Origin: Diplonema japonicum
Taxonomy: Eukaryota; Euglenozoa; Diplonemea; Diplonemida; Diplonemidae
Direction: 5' to 3'
Length of the DNA stretch: 64,000 nt
NCBI GenBank assembly: GCA_964019335.1
Contig: OZ025707.1
Span: 447,803 to 511,802 of the forward strand
The first letter of the stretch is position 1, and each line of letters begins with the position of its first letter. Shown here in pieces: positions 21,817-32,024 of the stretch. A program made the position numbers and the translations under genes. A model generated the notes under the pieces. The model did not search any database. It saw only the letters and a program-made list of their open reading frames with translations, and was not told the DNA's origin.

Positions 21817-24699
21817 ATGGGCGTCCCGGGATTCTTCGGCTGGCTGGTGCAGCGATGCAGGGCTGCATTAGTGGCTGCACGAAACCCAAACAGCAAGCCG
21901 GGGGACAAGGAAAAGAAGGAAACAGGCGAAGGTGAAGCAGAGCTGTCACGGACACAGATGGACTGCCTGTACCTGGATCTAAACGGGATTATCCACCCTT
22001 GTTGCCATCCAGACACAAACGCCCCGACAACAGAGGAGGAGATGATGAGCAGAATATGTCAGAAAATCGATGAAATTGTTCAACTTGTACGGCCCACGAC
22101 CCTCTTGTTCCTTGCTATTGACGGGACGGCCCCCAGAGCCAAGATGAACCAGCAGCGGACAAGACGCTTCAGAGCTGCTCAAATGCGCGAGACGGAAAAG
22201 GATATCATCGAAGAGGTCAAGCAAGACTGGCTTGACTCGAAGGTCAAGCCCCCTGCAGACAAAGACATTGAAGTGTGGGACAGCAACGTGATCACCCCCG
22301 GCACCCCTTTCATGGACAAGGTAGCAAAGCACCTTGAGTACTACCTCGCGCTCAGGCTAAGCAAGGACCCTGTCTGGGAAGGCCTCACCGTATTGTTCTC
22401 CGGCTCTAACGAACCCGGCGAAGGTGAACACAAAATCATCCAATACATCAAAAGGCAACGCATGGCACCCGGCTACAACCCAAACACAACGCATTGCATT
22501 GTCGGTGAAGACGCCGATCTGATCATGTTGGCAATGTCCATTCACTCACCACACATCTACATCCTCCGTGGAGCGCGGCCTCCAAGAGGCAGAGAACGGG
22601 AGAAGGACGACCCGCGATGGAATTATCTTGTGATATCCATTATCACCGCGTACTTCGAAAAAGTCTTCCAGTCAGTGCTCACCGACGAGAGCATTCCGAA
22701 GGAGAAGCGCGACCTTCAAAGAATGCTCGACGACCTCACGCTGGTCTTCTGCTTGGTTGGGAACGACTTCCTCCCGCACATCCCGGGGATGAAGATCCAA
22801 CACAACGCGCTTGCAGTCTCCCTCCTGGCGTACGTGGAGGTGTTCAGGGAGCTGGACGGTTACCTCACCGATCACGGTGATATCGATCTTCCCAAGCTTG
22901 GCATTCTGTTAGGACGGCTTTCAAACAATTTCCGCACGGTCACTGACTCCGACGCAGACAGAGCCGCGCAGGAGGAGATGCAAACAAGGCCACCCCCACA
23001 GCCTCCCACCATCCCTGAGATCGTCCAGATGAATAGTGTTGGAAAGAAACAAGCCTTCCTAGCAACCGTGAAGTACCATTTGGACATGCATATTGAGAGA
23101 GACATTGAAGAGCAGAAGGCGAACGACAAGGTGTGCGTTGGGAAGGTCGGCTGGGAGGACCGTCACTACCTCGAAAACTTCCCCGAGATGAAGGAGCTCG
23201 TTGATGTGGACGACGAGGCGAAACAAGAGAAACTGGAAGACCTGAAAAAAGACGTTGCAAAGGAGTACCTGAAAGGTTTGTGCTGGGTGGTGGCGTACTA
23301 CTTCCAAGACTGTCCGTCGTGGTCGTGGTACTACCCTTACCATTACTCACCGGTTCTGAACACGGTGGACTGCAGCGTGTTCGAAGACGAGAAGATGGTG
23401 ATGCCGCCCAAGTCGAAGCCGTACACACCCTTCGAGCAGCTGTCAGCCGTCCTCCCTGAAACGACCGCCACAAAGGTGCTCCCCAAGTCCATCACAAAGT
23501 GGTTGATCAACAAGAAGTCCCCGTTGTTCAAGTTCTACCCGAAGTCGTTCTATGTGGACCTCAGAGCGTGCCCGCCGCCATGGCACTGCACGGTCATCCT
23601 GCCGTTCATAGAGGACAAGGTGTACCTCCCGATCCTCAAAAAGCTTCAAAAGAAGGTGAAGGACGAGTCCGACGTCAAACGAAACGGGTCGCGCCCACCG
23701 ATGGTCCTGGTGGGCAAAGCGAACAAACTGTTCAAAGCCGTCAAGAAGCAGCCCAACGGGACAGTGGGGTACTCCAAGTGCAACATTGCTGCGCAGTACA
23801 CATCGGGGTCAGTGCTTACTACCCTTGACTCCCCATTCTCCGCTGACTACGCTACGGATTACCCAACAGTGGAGGAGAGCGGAGTTGCCATCGCAGATGT
23901 TTCATTCCCGCCTTTGGAAAACAAGTCTATGATGCTTGAAGGGACGAACGTTCCCGACCACTCAGCCAGGTTGAAGCCGGGGCAAGGCTGCAAGAAACCA
24001 TCGTTCTCTTTCCAGTCCAGAACAATGAAGGCGGGGCTGCCTATTGTGCTTCAACCGGGGAAGGCGCTGAACTCGCTGCAAATTTACTGGGCAGGCGACG
24101 TGCTACCCTGCATGCACTACGCCAACTGGGGGAAGTGCAAGTACGGGGACGATTGCAGGTACTCACATGATGCCGATGCGGTTAAGAACAACAGCTACAA
24201 CAGCAACAGCGGGAAGAGAACGGCCAGTGTGCTCATTGACGAGGCACCACGGGAGCCTGCCAAGAAGAAGCAGAAGAAGGAGGTTGTTGACTGCACCAAG
24301 CTGTACATCTGTGGCGGGGCAAACATGTCACGAAGTGACCTGGAAACCTTCATTTCAAAGCGAACAGGCATCACACCTGACAAAGTTAAATGGAAGGTAC
24401 CGGGTGGGAAGTCCACAGGTACTGCCGTTGTTCGCTTTGCCACTACCGAGCAGGGGCAGGCTGTGTGTGAGAAGGTCACTGGTAGTACTCTCCCCGGTTC
24501 CTCCCATCCCCTGTCTGTGGAGAAGGCCCCTCAGAAGACAGAAACGCCTGCAGTGGTCCCCGCTGAAGCGCCCCCTGCCAAGAAGCAAAAGAAATCGCAA
24601 CCGTCCGCAGCACCTGCGGAGCCGTCCAAGGCACCTTCTGCATCTCCCATAAAGAAGCAAAAAAAGAAGTTGAAGAAGAAAAAGAAGTCCCAACAATAA
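21817..24699 (+). CDS. XRN-family 5'-3' exoribonuclease with C-terminal CCCH finger and RRM
   Basis: A 960-aa single-exon protein beginning MGVPGFFGW, the invariant XRN start. Catalytic signatures: LYLDLNGIIHPC (about 51-62), LAIDGTAPRAKMNQQR (99-114), SGSNEPGEGEHKI (about 195-207), VGEDADLIML (229-238) and LVGNDFLPH (313-321), which supply the acidic metal-binding set. CR2 continues past residue 500 (SWSWYYPYHYSP). After about 700 come modules not usual in XRN1 or RAT1: a C-x8-C-x5-C-x3-H finger (C765, C774, C780, H784), then an RRM-like domain (about 829-906) with RNP2 LYICGG and RNP1 GTAVVRFA, then a Lys-rich, NLS-like tail (KKQKKKLKKKKK). The tail suggests a nuclear, RAT1/XRN2-like role. 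Confidence 0.9.
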   Translation: MGVPGFFGWLVQRCRAALVAARNPNSKPGDKEKKETGEGEAELSRTQMDCLYLDLNGIIHPCCHPDTNAPTTEEEMMSRICQKIDEIVQLVRPTTLLFLAIDGTAPRAKMNQQRTRRFRAAQMRETEKDIIEEVKQDWLDSKVKPPADKDIEVWDSNVITPGTPFMDKVAKHLEYYLALRLSKDPVWEGLTVLFSGSNEPGEGEHKIIQYIKRQRMAPGYNPNTTHCIVGEDADLIMLAMSIHSPHIYILRGARPPRGREREKDDPRWNYLVISIITAYFEKVFQSVLTDESIPKEKRDLQRMLDDLTLVFCLVGNDFLPHIPGMKIQHNALAVSLLAYVEVFRELDGYLTDHGDIDLPKLGILLGRLSNNFRTVTDSDADRAAQEEMQTRPPPQPPTIPEIVQMNSVGKKQAFLATVKYHLDMHIERDIEEQKANDKVCVGKVGWEDRHYLENFPEMKELVDVDDEAKQEKLEDLKKDVAKEYLKGLCWVVAYYFQDCPSWSWYYPYHYSPVLNTVDCSVFEDEKMVMPPKSKPYTPFEQLSAVLPETTATKVLPKSITKWLINKKSPLFKFYPKSFYVDLRACPPPWHCTVILPFIEDKVYLPILKKLQKKVKDESDVKRNGSRPPMVLVGKANKLFKAVKKQPNGTVGYSKCNIAAQYTSGSVLTTLDSPFSADYATDYPTVEESGVAIADVSFPPLENKSMMLEGTNVPDHSARLKPGQGCKKPSFSFQSRTMKAGLPIVLQPGKALNSLQIYWAGDVLPCMHYANWGKCKYGDDCRYSHDADAVKNNSYNSNSGKRTASVLIDEAPREPAKKKQKKEVVDCTKLYICGGANMSRSDLETFISKRTGITPDKVKWKVPGGKSTGTAVVRFATTEQGQAVCEKVTGSTLPGSSHPLSVEKAPQKTETPAVVPAEAPPAKKQKKSQPSAAPAEPSKAPSASPIKKQKKKLKKKKKSQQ

Positions 24700-24919
24700 G
24701 AATAATCACCCCCCTCACCCCTCCTCCTCACCCCTCACACAACACACAAATATCTTAAGCATCCATCCATCCATCATAGTGTACAATATTTCATTTTCTA
24801 AAAAAAAAAAGATTTACCCCCCCCCTTTTTTTGTACTTCTTTTCCTTTCTGAAGTTTTCCGCACACCCTCTGTCCCTCATCATATACATTTTATGAACAA
24901 GAAAAGAAAAAGGGGGGGA

Positions 24920-24950
<31 letters not shown>

Positions 24951-25013
24951 CCCTGCAGAGGAGGGAGGGCGGGAGGCAGGCAGGCCGAAAAGCTAAGAAA
25001 GAAAAAAGAAACA
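24700..25013. other. Intergenic
   Basis: C-rich CACCCC repeats, an ATCCATCC run and a long A tract. Nothing coding seen. Confidence 0.7.
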
Positions 25014-26038
25014 ATGTCCGCGGGGGGGTTCGTGCCGTTCATATGCGTGACGGTCAACGGGGTTGTCGTGAAGCTGCCGACGCCGTCCATGAAGAGAGTG
25101 GCGAAGACGGTGCTGAAAGGGGAGAAGATGAACAACCTGGACATCCACACGCAGGAGGACGACTTCACTGTGTGCATCACCCTGACGGTACCCTTCCCAA
25201 CAGACAGCGGCGACGTCGACTGGGGTGTGTCTGCGAGGTTCATGACAGAGTCAGGCAACGACCCTGAGTACGTGCTTGGCGTCATCTCGTCACAGATGAC
25301 GCACCCTAAGGTCTTCACACAGAAAGTACCTATTAAGTCAAGTTGCGTATGTTATCTTTTTTTCTTTTTTTCACGACAAGCCCCTCCCCTTTCCAAACAG
25401 CTGACAGGCATAAAATTCAAAGCCATGCCGCAAATGACCGACAGAAAGGAACACCGTGAGATGCTCCTGCAACACCTGGATGAGGTCATGTCTGAGAAAA
25501 TGCAGGCATTGACCGCGTTGGTATCGGAAAAAAAAGAAAATAAAAAGAAAATAAAAAAAAATAGGAAGACCCTGAGAAGATTGCAGCGGAGGAGAGGGTG
25601 GTCAAGGCGGGTTCCGAAGAGCTTCGGAGGTTGGTGGACGCAAAGCTGAGAAACACCGATTTGAACGAAGAGGTGTGGCTGGAGTTTTTAAAGCACCAGA
25701 ACAAGTTCATGGTGGAGACAGACGTCAAGAAGGAGCTCATCGTATCAGAGATGTTCAGCAAAAAGAAAGACCCTTACTACTGCTCCGAGGCGCCAGTAAA
25801 CTACGAGGATGTTATTGTTGATAGGGTAGTGCGAGCGCTGAAGGAGAACGGTTCCCTGGAGCTCCCTCTCCTTATGGAGATCCTTTGGACAGACGAGGAG
25901 CCCCTCCTCCGCCAAGCGACCCGGAGGGTGCTATGCCCCAACTGGAAGGTCCTCAAGGAAATACTCTATGACAATAAGAATAAGTTTGAATGGAAGACCA
26001 ACCACAACCCCCCTTACATCTGTTTGAAAAATAACTGA
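25014..26038 (+). CDS. Unknown protein, paralogue 1 of a local pair
   Basis: Exons 25014..25325, 25401..25520 and 25565..26038 give 301 aa. Introns are 75 bp (GTACCT..CAG, in frame if unspliced) and 44 bp (GTATCG..TAG, almost all A). The N-terminal half is a beta-rich domain opening FVPFICVTVNGVVVKLP, with a later VCITLTVPFP strand. A charged helix (HREMLLQHLDEVMSEKM) follows, then a helical C-terminal domain with EEVWLEFLKHQ and LCPNWKVLKEIL. The gene at 28670 has the same order (CPFISVALNGEELRLP, TEFLKKLHDQ, SPNWKTLRRIL), so the two are diverged paralogues. The winged-helix-like end might bind nucleic acid, but no family is recognised. Confidence 0.7.
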
Positions 26039-26324
26039 AAAAGATTTTTTTTGGGAGGGGTTGGAGAGTGAGTTTCTTTTTGTTTAATCCGGGATCTAAG
26101 GTTTGGTAGGGGGAAAAAAGAAGAAAGCACACACAAAGAAAAAGAAAAGGGATAACTTGCTCCATATATTTTGTTTCTTTTTTTTTTCTGCTCGGCCGAG
26201 GTGCGCCCCCTGTAATTAAGCAGACAGTGCTTGTGCAGCGTGTCACTGGCCTCCAATATATATATTTTCTTTTCTTCTGTACCCCCCCTGCCTTCATATC
26301 AAAGTTCAATTATTAACAATAAAG

Positions 26325-27337
26325 ATATGAGCTCGTCCGGACGAAAATGTCAACACTTTTTTGGGCACCTCCGAAAATTTCTTGTTTTGATTATTTGAGC
26401 AAAAAAAGGGCAGCATGCAACCATAGGAAGATGACATATATGGTATGACGCCGTTCTTTCAATTGCGATGCTTGTTTTGCCATGAGGGTGGCAGGCTTTG
26501 CAACCGGCTGCCCCCAGGAAGCGAAAAATAGAGGTCAGAAAAACGGCGGAAAATGTTTAAAATGCAATTTTATTGCTTAAAATGCAGCATCTAGGGTGCA
26601 TAAAATTGGTGATCAAGCGCACTTGTGACCCCTGGGTACAACCCAGGGTCGGGTTACTGTTAAAAGTACTTAGCGAAAAATATATGGCGCCGCATAGCCC
26701 CCGAAAATCCGGTTTTTTACACCCTATTTTTTGGCTTTTTCAAGGGGTTCCTAAGGGATTTTGGCCTTTTTCAGAAAAACCAATTCTTAACACTTGCCTG
26801 CTCATGCAGAGCTTCGACATTGGTATCTTTGGGGTCAAACTTTCATTCTCAACCCATCTGCTGATGGTTTTCCTTTTCTTTTGCACCCATATTACTTTAA
26901 AAGTGAAAGTTTTGCTTTTTAAGGGGTTTTAAAGGGATTTTAGCCTTAAATAGGCCAAAATGGCACTGTAAGGGTAAGTTCTCCCCACCCCATTTTAATA
27001 GAGATTTAGAGTCCAGCCCACCCAAAATGACCCCAAAGGTTTCACAGATTTTCAGCCTGCGTCCATTCCTCCTGTCACTTTTCACGGAAAAACGAAAATA
27101 AAAAATGGAGTCTGGGTTATTTGTAACTTCCAAATTGAATCGTTTGCCAAAAACCATTCTAAAAAACATGTTTTTGCACGTGCGTTTTAAAAATAAAACA
27201 AACGGCGAGCATTTTGACCTATATGGTGTTCAAGCACAAAGTGGTGTCGGACTACTTTTTTACTTAGAAATTTAACGGGGGTTTTCCGCCGCATAGGAGG
27301 GTCATTTGTTGACATTTTTTTCCGGACGAGCTCATAT
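26325..27337. mobile_element. 1.0-kb non-autonomous element with 31-bp terminal inverted repeats
   Basis: The left arm starts ATATGAGCTCGTCCGGACGA (26325) and runs to AATGTCAACA (26355). The right arm, 27307-27337, is its reverse complement with about three mismatches. Each arm contains the palindrome TCGTCCGGACGA or part of it. The interior lacks the long homopolymers found everywhere else between genes and has no long frame. It holds an internal duplicated phrase (AAGGGGTTCCTAAGGGATTTTGG near 26740 and a related one near 26915). It looks like a DNA transposon derivative inserted 0.3 kb downstream of the first paralogue. Confidence 0.75.
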
Positions 27338-27579
27338 ATAAAAAAGAAAAAAATTACGCACCCCCCCCGGCAACTTTTTTTTTTTGCTGTTTTCAAAAAG
27401 AACAAAAAAAAAAAAAGAGGGGGAAGGGGGATTGGAGTAGTTATTGCAAATGTCTCGCAACTTTGTGTGTACAAGGCAATGAAAGGCTGCACCTACGGCT
27501 TCCCCCCCCTTTTTTTTTCTAAATGTCTCCTTTTTTTTTTGGCGTTACCGAGTATACAAAAATCGGGAATCCCCCTCAG

Positions 27580-27604
<25 letters not shown>

Positions 27605-27610
<6 letters not shown>

Positions 27611-27715
27611 GAACAAGTAAACAAATTTTGAAAAGAATTGTTATTGCAGGAAAAGAGTGGAGCTGGTCCGTTTACCCCTACTGTAGGAAAACGGCTTGCA
27701 CAAAACAAAGAAGCC
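27605..27715 (+). repeat. Diverged dispersed repeat, member 3
   Basis: AATTGTTATTGCAGGAAAAG, then GTTTACCCCTACTGTAGG and TTGCACAAAACAAAG, parallel to the other members. Confidence 0.35.
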
Positions 27716-27945
27716 CTTATCAGGTACTTGCGGGAGGTGCTGTGACCCCTTTTTTTGAAGTAGCCCCGGTATGGGGAAAATAAAAAGATTTGTTATTTCG
27801 AGTGAAAAGTTCCTTAATCTGCGTCGACAGGGGAAGAAAAGATGGGAGGGGGAGAGGGTAAGTGTCTTTGCTGCCTTTTTTTTTTCCCCTTTTTTCCCTT
27901 GTAAAATTGTGTTTCTTTTTTTTTTGGGGATAGGTGCAGGTAGAA

Positions 27946-27995
27946 GATGAGAACAAGGGGGCGTCTCACAAAGACTTCCTTTAACTCATATATAT
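27946..27995 (+). repeat. 50-bp dispersed repeat, exact copy A
   Basis: Begins GATGAGAACAAGGGGGCGTC and ends TTTAACTCATATATAT. All 50 positions equal 40792-40841, although the copies are 12.8 kb apart in different intergenic spaces. Confidence 0.85.
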
Positions 27996-28097
27996 TTTTT
28001 TTCTTTTTGGCCTGCGGCTCTCGCGCGGAGTTTGCATGTGTCATCGACTTTGTTTTCTTTTTTTTTCCAACGGAAACTCTCGAGTTTATGACTCTTA

Positions 28098-28132
<35 letters not shown>

Positions 28133-28608
28133 TGATGTATGGGGATGTGCCAAAAGCCGTCCTTTTTCGTTGTTAATATGTCCCCGGAGAAAGATAGTAA
28201 AAAAAAGAAATTGTGTCTTTATCAAAGCAGGTGGACTTTTCTGCCTATTTTTTTTCTGGGGTCATTTTATGGGAAAATCCAAAAAAAAAAACCGAGTTCA
28301 AGTTTACCCCCCCTTTTTTTCTTGGAACTTTCCCTCCCCTCCATCGAAATATCTTATTTACAATTCAAAAGAAAAGAAGAAAGAGGGGGGGGGGGGGGGG
28401 GAAAGGAAAACGCCCCGCTAAGTACTAAAGAACTAGAAAAGAATGCCGTCCCCACCCAAAAGAAAAAAAAGAAGGAAGCGAAGGGGGGGGGGGGGGGGGG
28501 GACGTTTAAGGAAAAAAGGGAAAAAAAGAAACAGGAAGGGCTTTTCATTTGTCTTTTTTTTTTTTATATTTTATCCTCTTCTTTTTTAATGTATTTTCTC
28601 GTTCTTGC

Positions 28609-28669
<61 letters not shown>

Positions 28670-28674
<5 letters not shown>

Positions 28675-29955
28675 GTTCTCACACAGAGCTTCGTTCACAG
28701 CACCGCTGCCTTCTAGCACGCATACGGCAGCTGTCCCGAGTTCCTTCGACAACCTGACGGGGTTGGGACAGCAGCCCAGCGGGCTGACACAGACCACTAT
28801 GCCCTTTTTCCCCACTTTTTTAAACGACATAATCGGAAACGAGAAAATAGCATGGACAGGTTGCTATGAGATGGATGCCGAGGGGGAGGGGGAGGAGGTC
28901 GGGGGGGAGGACTGCGACAAGACCCCCCCCAAGCTGGACGAGTACCGGGATTGCCCGTTCATATCCGTCGCCCTCAACGGGGAGGAGCTGAGGCTCCCCC
29001 TCCCCACCACCAACACCACAGAGGACAATTACGAACATCTTGTCACCCCCGCAATGGACCCTTTCCCCAGCCGGCAGTTCTTCGACCTCCACGTGTCCAT
29101 GATTATCCCCTTCGACACCGTCAAGGACGAGGCGTGGGATTCTTATGAGTACGACGTCACGGTGGACTTCGAGAATGCTACAACCAGCGACAGAAGGTCT
29201 TACTTCCTGGGCACGCTTACAGGGGGTCTGCAACCCGCACCTATTGTATCCGAGAAACTACTGTTCAAGCCGACCACGGTATTGTCTTTTATTTCATTTC
29301 ATGACAAAAAAAAAAAAAAAAAAAAAAGATGACGTTCAAAGTGAGCACGAGAAACTGGAAGACCTCAATGCTGCCTTGCGCGGGACGCCCCGAACCGGAT
29401 GTGCTGCGCTTGATAGGTTCGATCCTCAAACTGTTGGAGCTGAAATGTGTCACGGGGTATGTAATCTCCACAATAAAAAAAAGAAAAATAATAAAAAAAT
29501 AAAGTTCCGGCCCGATCAAAGCGACACGGTTAAGAAGCGATATTAAAGAAACATCGAGCAACGAGCTGATCATCGCAGGGTTGAAGGACATGAAGTGGAC
29601 TGAGTTTTTGAAAAAACTGCATGACCAGGGCTACCTGTGGATGACGTCGAAGGGGCAAGAAAACTGGGTGTCCCTCCTCCCCCACGACAAGGAAGATTGC
29701 ACCAACTCGATGGCCGAGAAGCGAAATGTAGCCCAGTGCATGACACACTTGCTTCAGTACAACAGGATGACACCCATATCAGATGCCATGGATATGCTCT
29801 TCGATCACCCAAAGGCCAGCGGCGACCTCTGGAAGATGATGTCGCCAAACTGGAAGACGCTACGAAGGATCCTTGTCAGCCAGGAGGCCAACGAAGCTCA
29901 TATCCACTTGGACCCTTGCGGCGATGGGTGTGTGAAGGTATCGCTACTCGAGTGA
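28670..29955 (+). CDS. Unknown protein, paralogue 2 of a local pair
   Basis: Exons 28670..29278, 29329..29456 and 29505..29955 give 395 aa. Introns are 50 bp (GTATTG..AAAG) and 48 bp (GTATGT..AAAG), with A-rich interiors. The phases are consistent (0, then 2). The ATG directly follows about 30 A. Residues about 1-85 are a Ser/Thr/acidic leader absent from the 25-kb paralogue. The beta domain starts CPFISVALNGEELRLP. The C-terminal helical part has KWTEFLKKLHDQ and SPNWKTLRRIL. Exon 2 is uncertain: its phase-correct frame starts MTFKVSTRNW, but frame 0 reads a hydrophilic helix (SEHEKLEDLNAALRG) that looks more like the paralogue, so splice sites here may be wrong. Confidence 0.6.
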
Positions 29956-30036
29956 ACTGGAAAAATGGAACGAACAACGCTTGGAGGGGGGGGAGGGGGA
30001 GTGTTCTTTTACAGTGTTTTTTTTTTTTAAAAAAGA

Positions 30037-31785
30037 AATTGGGTAAAATTCAAAATAGGGGTACAGAATTTAGCCCTTTTTTGGATTTGGCTATAAAATG
30101 ACCTAAGGTGAGGAAGAACACCTCACGGTTGTCACCAAAACCACCCTGTGGGCCCATTCCTGGGTGACAACAGTGATAGGCGCACGTATTTTGGGAATAT
30201 TTCCCTGTTTTTGTGTGTTTTTGGGCCCTTTTTGGGACTTGTCAAGAATGGACAGATTTTCCTGTTTTTCGTAGGTGCGCCAAAAAAATGGAAAAAATAC
30301 ATGTTTCAAAGTTGAGTGGGGGTGGGTTGTACCCAGAGGTGTCGTAGGGTGTGAAACATGCCATTTCCTCACCCCAGGGGGGTCATTTTATGAATCAGAA
30401 AAAGAACTGGAAACCCCTGACACCCCCTGTCACCCCCCCTGTCATAGGGGGGCACCCCCTGACACCCCCTATGACAGGGCTCAGAACACCGTCTTTTTGA
30501 CATGTTGCATGTCAAAACACTATATTTTACCCCAAAAACACCGAAACACCACGGATACCACCCCATGGGACCCTTGAAAACAAGTCTAAAATCGACTTTG
30601 CAATCCTGGAAGGGGAGCGGTTTATGGCCAAAAAGGAGTTACGTAAGACATGGAAACTGGACAAATCGAGTTTAAATTTGTTTCTGCAGCATATTAAGAA
30701 CACAGCACTCTTAAGAAAAGCTGGAAAGAGGTTCAGGTGCTTCAAGTGCAGCCACACAACAGAAGGTTGCGCATTGTCTCGAGAAGGTTCTGTGTCGTCA
30801 ACAGAGTCAAGCCCCGCAAGTCCTGCTAATGAAAGTCCGTCTGAAAACAATCGCAAACAAGGTGCAACACTCCACGGCCTGCAAGACTTGCAGCTGAGTA
30901 TAGTAACCCCATTTAGCGAACGGACCAGAGGGTGAGCTGATCGTCCTCAGTGTGGACTTCAAGAAGAAGCCCAAAATCCCGATGAGGGTGGAACAGCCGA
31001 ACCAAGATTTTTATAATCAAGCTGGGTTCGCATTTCTGGGTTTCACAGCCCATTATTTAGAAGGCGAGGAAACAAAAGTCCATCACTTTGACTTCTTATT
31101 AAGGTCCCTCAACCAAGACAGTCCTGTTGTCATCAGCTGTTTTGAAACCTTAATGAAAGAGGACCTGTTCAAAACGAAGCTCAAATCACGAAGTTTGAAC
31201 ATATGGTGCGACTCTGGGAAACACTTCCAAAGCCAGGTCGTCGCATCCTTTTCCTTCTCCATTCCCAAACCCGTTTCTTAAATTTCTTTCCGGGCTGACA
31301 CGGAAAAAACGAATGTGACTCACACTTCGGGGTGGTCTCCAGAACTGTCATGCCCTATGTGCGCCACACATCAACATCCTCACTCAGCGACTATCAAAGA
31401 GTCGTAGCCGGCATCTCTTCTACAACTGCCATTCTAATGGACTTAAAAACCACTACTCGCGAGATGCAGGTGTTGGATATCCCCTTAATCACGGCCATAC
31501 CCTCCTATTCGGTCACGAAGAGACCCAAGAGAGCGATAGCAAAACTTCCTTTTGCAGGTTCGTCTGAAGGTCTGCTTATCTCCACTACTACCACCAGTGT
31601 TCAGGTGAAGCACGATGTAAGGGAAAGAAGTTTATTCACCATTTTAGTGGTTCTCCCACCCCCACTTGGTTCCTAGGGGGTCTGTGATGGCGAAAACCAC
31701 CCAGAAACACCTCGGGAGGGCGTGGAAAGACATCAGGGCAATCCAGTGCTAAATTCTGTACCCCTATTTTGAATTTTACCCAATT
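30037..31785 (+). mobile_element. 1.75-kb DDE DNA transposon with perfect 38-bp terminal inverted repeats
   Basis: The left end 30037-30074 (starts AATTGGGTAAAATTCAAAAT) and right end 31748-31785 are exact reverse complements over 38 bp. Both ends sit inside A/T tracts (AAAAAAG on the left, CTTTTTT on the right), so a target duplication cannot be read. The interior has ordinary composition without long homopolymers and includes an inverted repeat around CCCTGTCATAGGGGGG (about 30436-30480). It encodes a broken transposase on the + strand. Confidence 0.9.
30624..31676 (+). pseudogene. Broken DDE transposase
   Basis: The reading frame is in three pieces. Piece 1 (30624-30935) has FRCFKCSHTTEGC, a likely zinc-binding N-terminus. 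Piece 2 (30952-31281, with codons open slightly upstream) has LSVDFKKKPKIPM, FLGFTAHYLEGEE and LNIWCDSGKHFQS, which fit the first and second acidic residues of an RNase H-like transposase. Piece 3 (31332-31676) follows an in-frame TGA at 31296-31298, directly before HGKNECDSHFG, a motif that in such transposases normally follows the third acidic residue. Frameshifts between pieces 1/2 and 2/3 plus the stop mean this copy cannot make an intact enzyme. A short intron between pieces 1 and 2 cannot be excluded. Confidence 0.75.
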
Positions 31786-31870
31786 CTTTTTTTTTTTTTA
31801 TATATATATACCTGTCCTTTAAGTTCCGTTCTTTCCTCTTTATTTTTATGGGGGTGGTGGTGATATAACT

Positions 31871-31886
31871 GGCTTGTCGCGACGTT

Positions 31887-31918
<32 letters not shown>

Positions 31919-31966
31919 ACCTAGACAAGCAGAATTGTCTAAGGGTTGGATTGTTCACCCACTAAC

Positions 31967-32010
<44 letters not shown>

Positions 32011-32024
32011 TTACCCTACTGATG
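31871..32024 (+). rRNA. Fragment of large-subunit (28S-like) rRNA
   Basis: Contains several universally conserved LSU phrases in the right order: GCTTTTTGATCCTTCGATGT, CGGCTCTTCC, GTTGGATTGTTCACCCACTA, GGGAACGTGAGCTGGGTTTA, GACCGTCGTGAGACAGGTT and TTTTACCCTACTGATG. These lie just 5' of the sarcin-ricin region. The downstream TACGAGAGGAAC element is absent, and flanking sequence quickly becomes unrelated. It is therefore a fragment, either a dispersed pseudogene piece or a discrete rRNA segment. The left edge is approximate. Confidence 0.9.

Larger units (their letters stand above)
27338..28669. other. Intergenic between mobile element and second paralogue
   Basis: Homopolymer-rich: poly-T over 30 nt near 28100, G runs of about 18 at 28384 and 28484, and a long A run just before the next ATG. 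It contains a dispersed-repeat copy (27605-27715) and the 50-bp repeat (27946-27995). No gene. Confidence 0.65.

Noticed and set aside
30436-30480. CRISPR-like or tandem CCCCCTGACACC repeats
   Set aside because: This is a short imperfect inverted repeat inside the transposon, without regular spacers.
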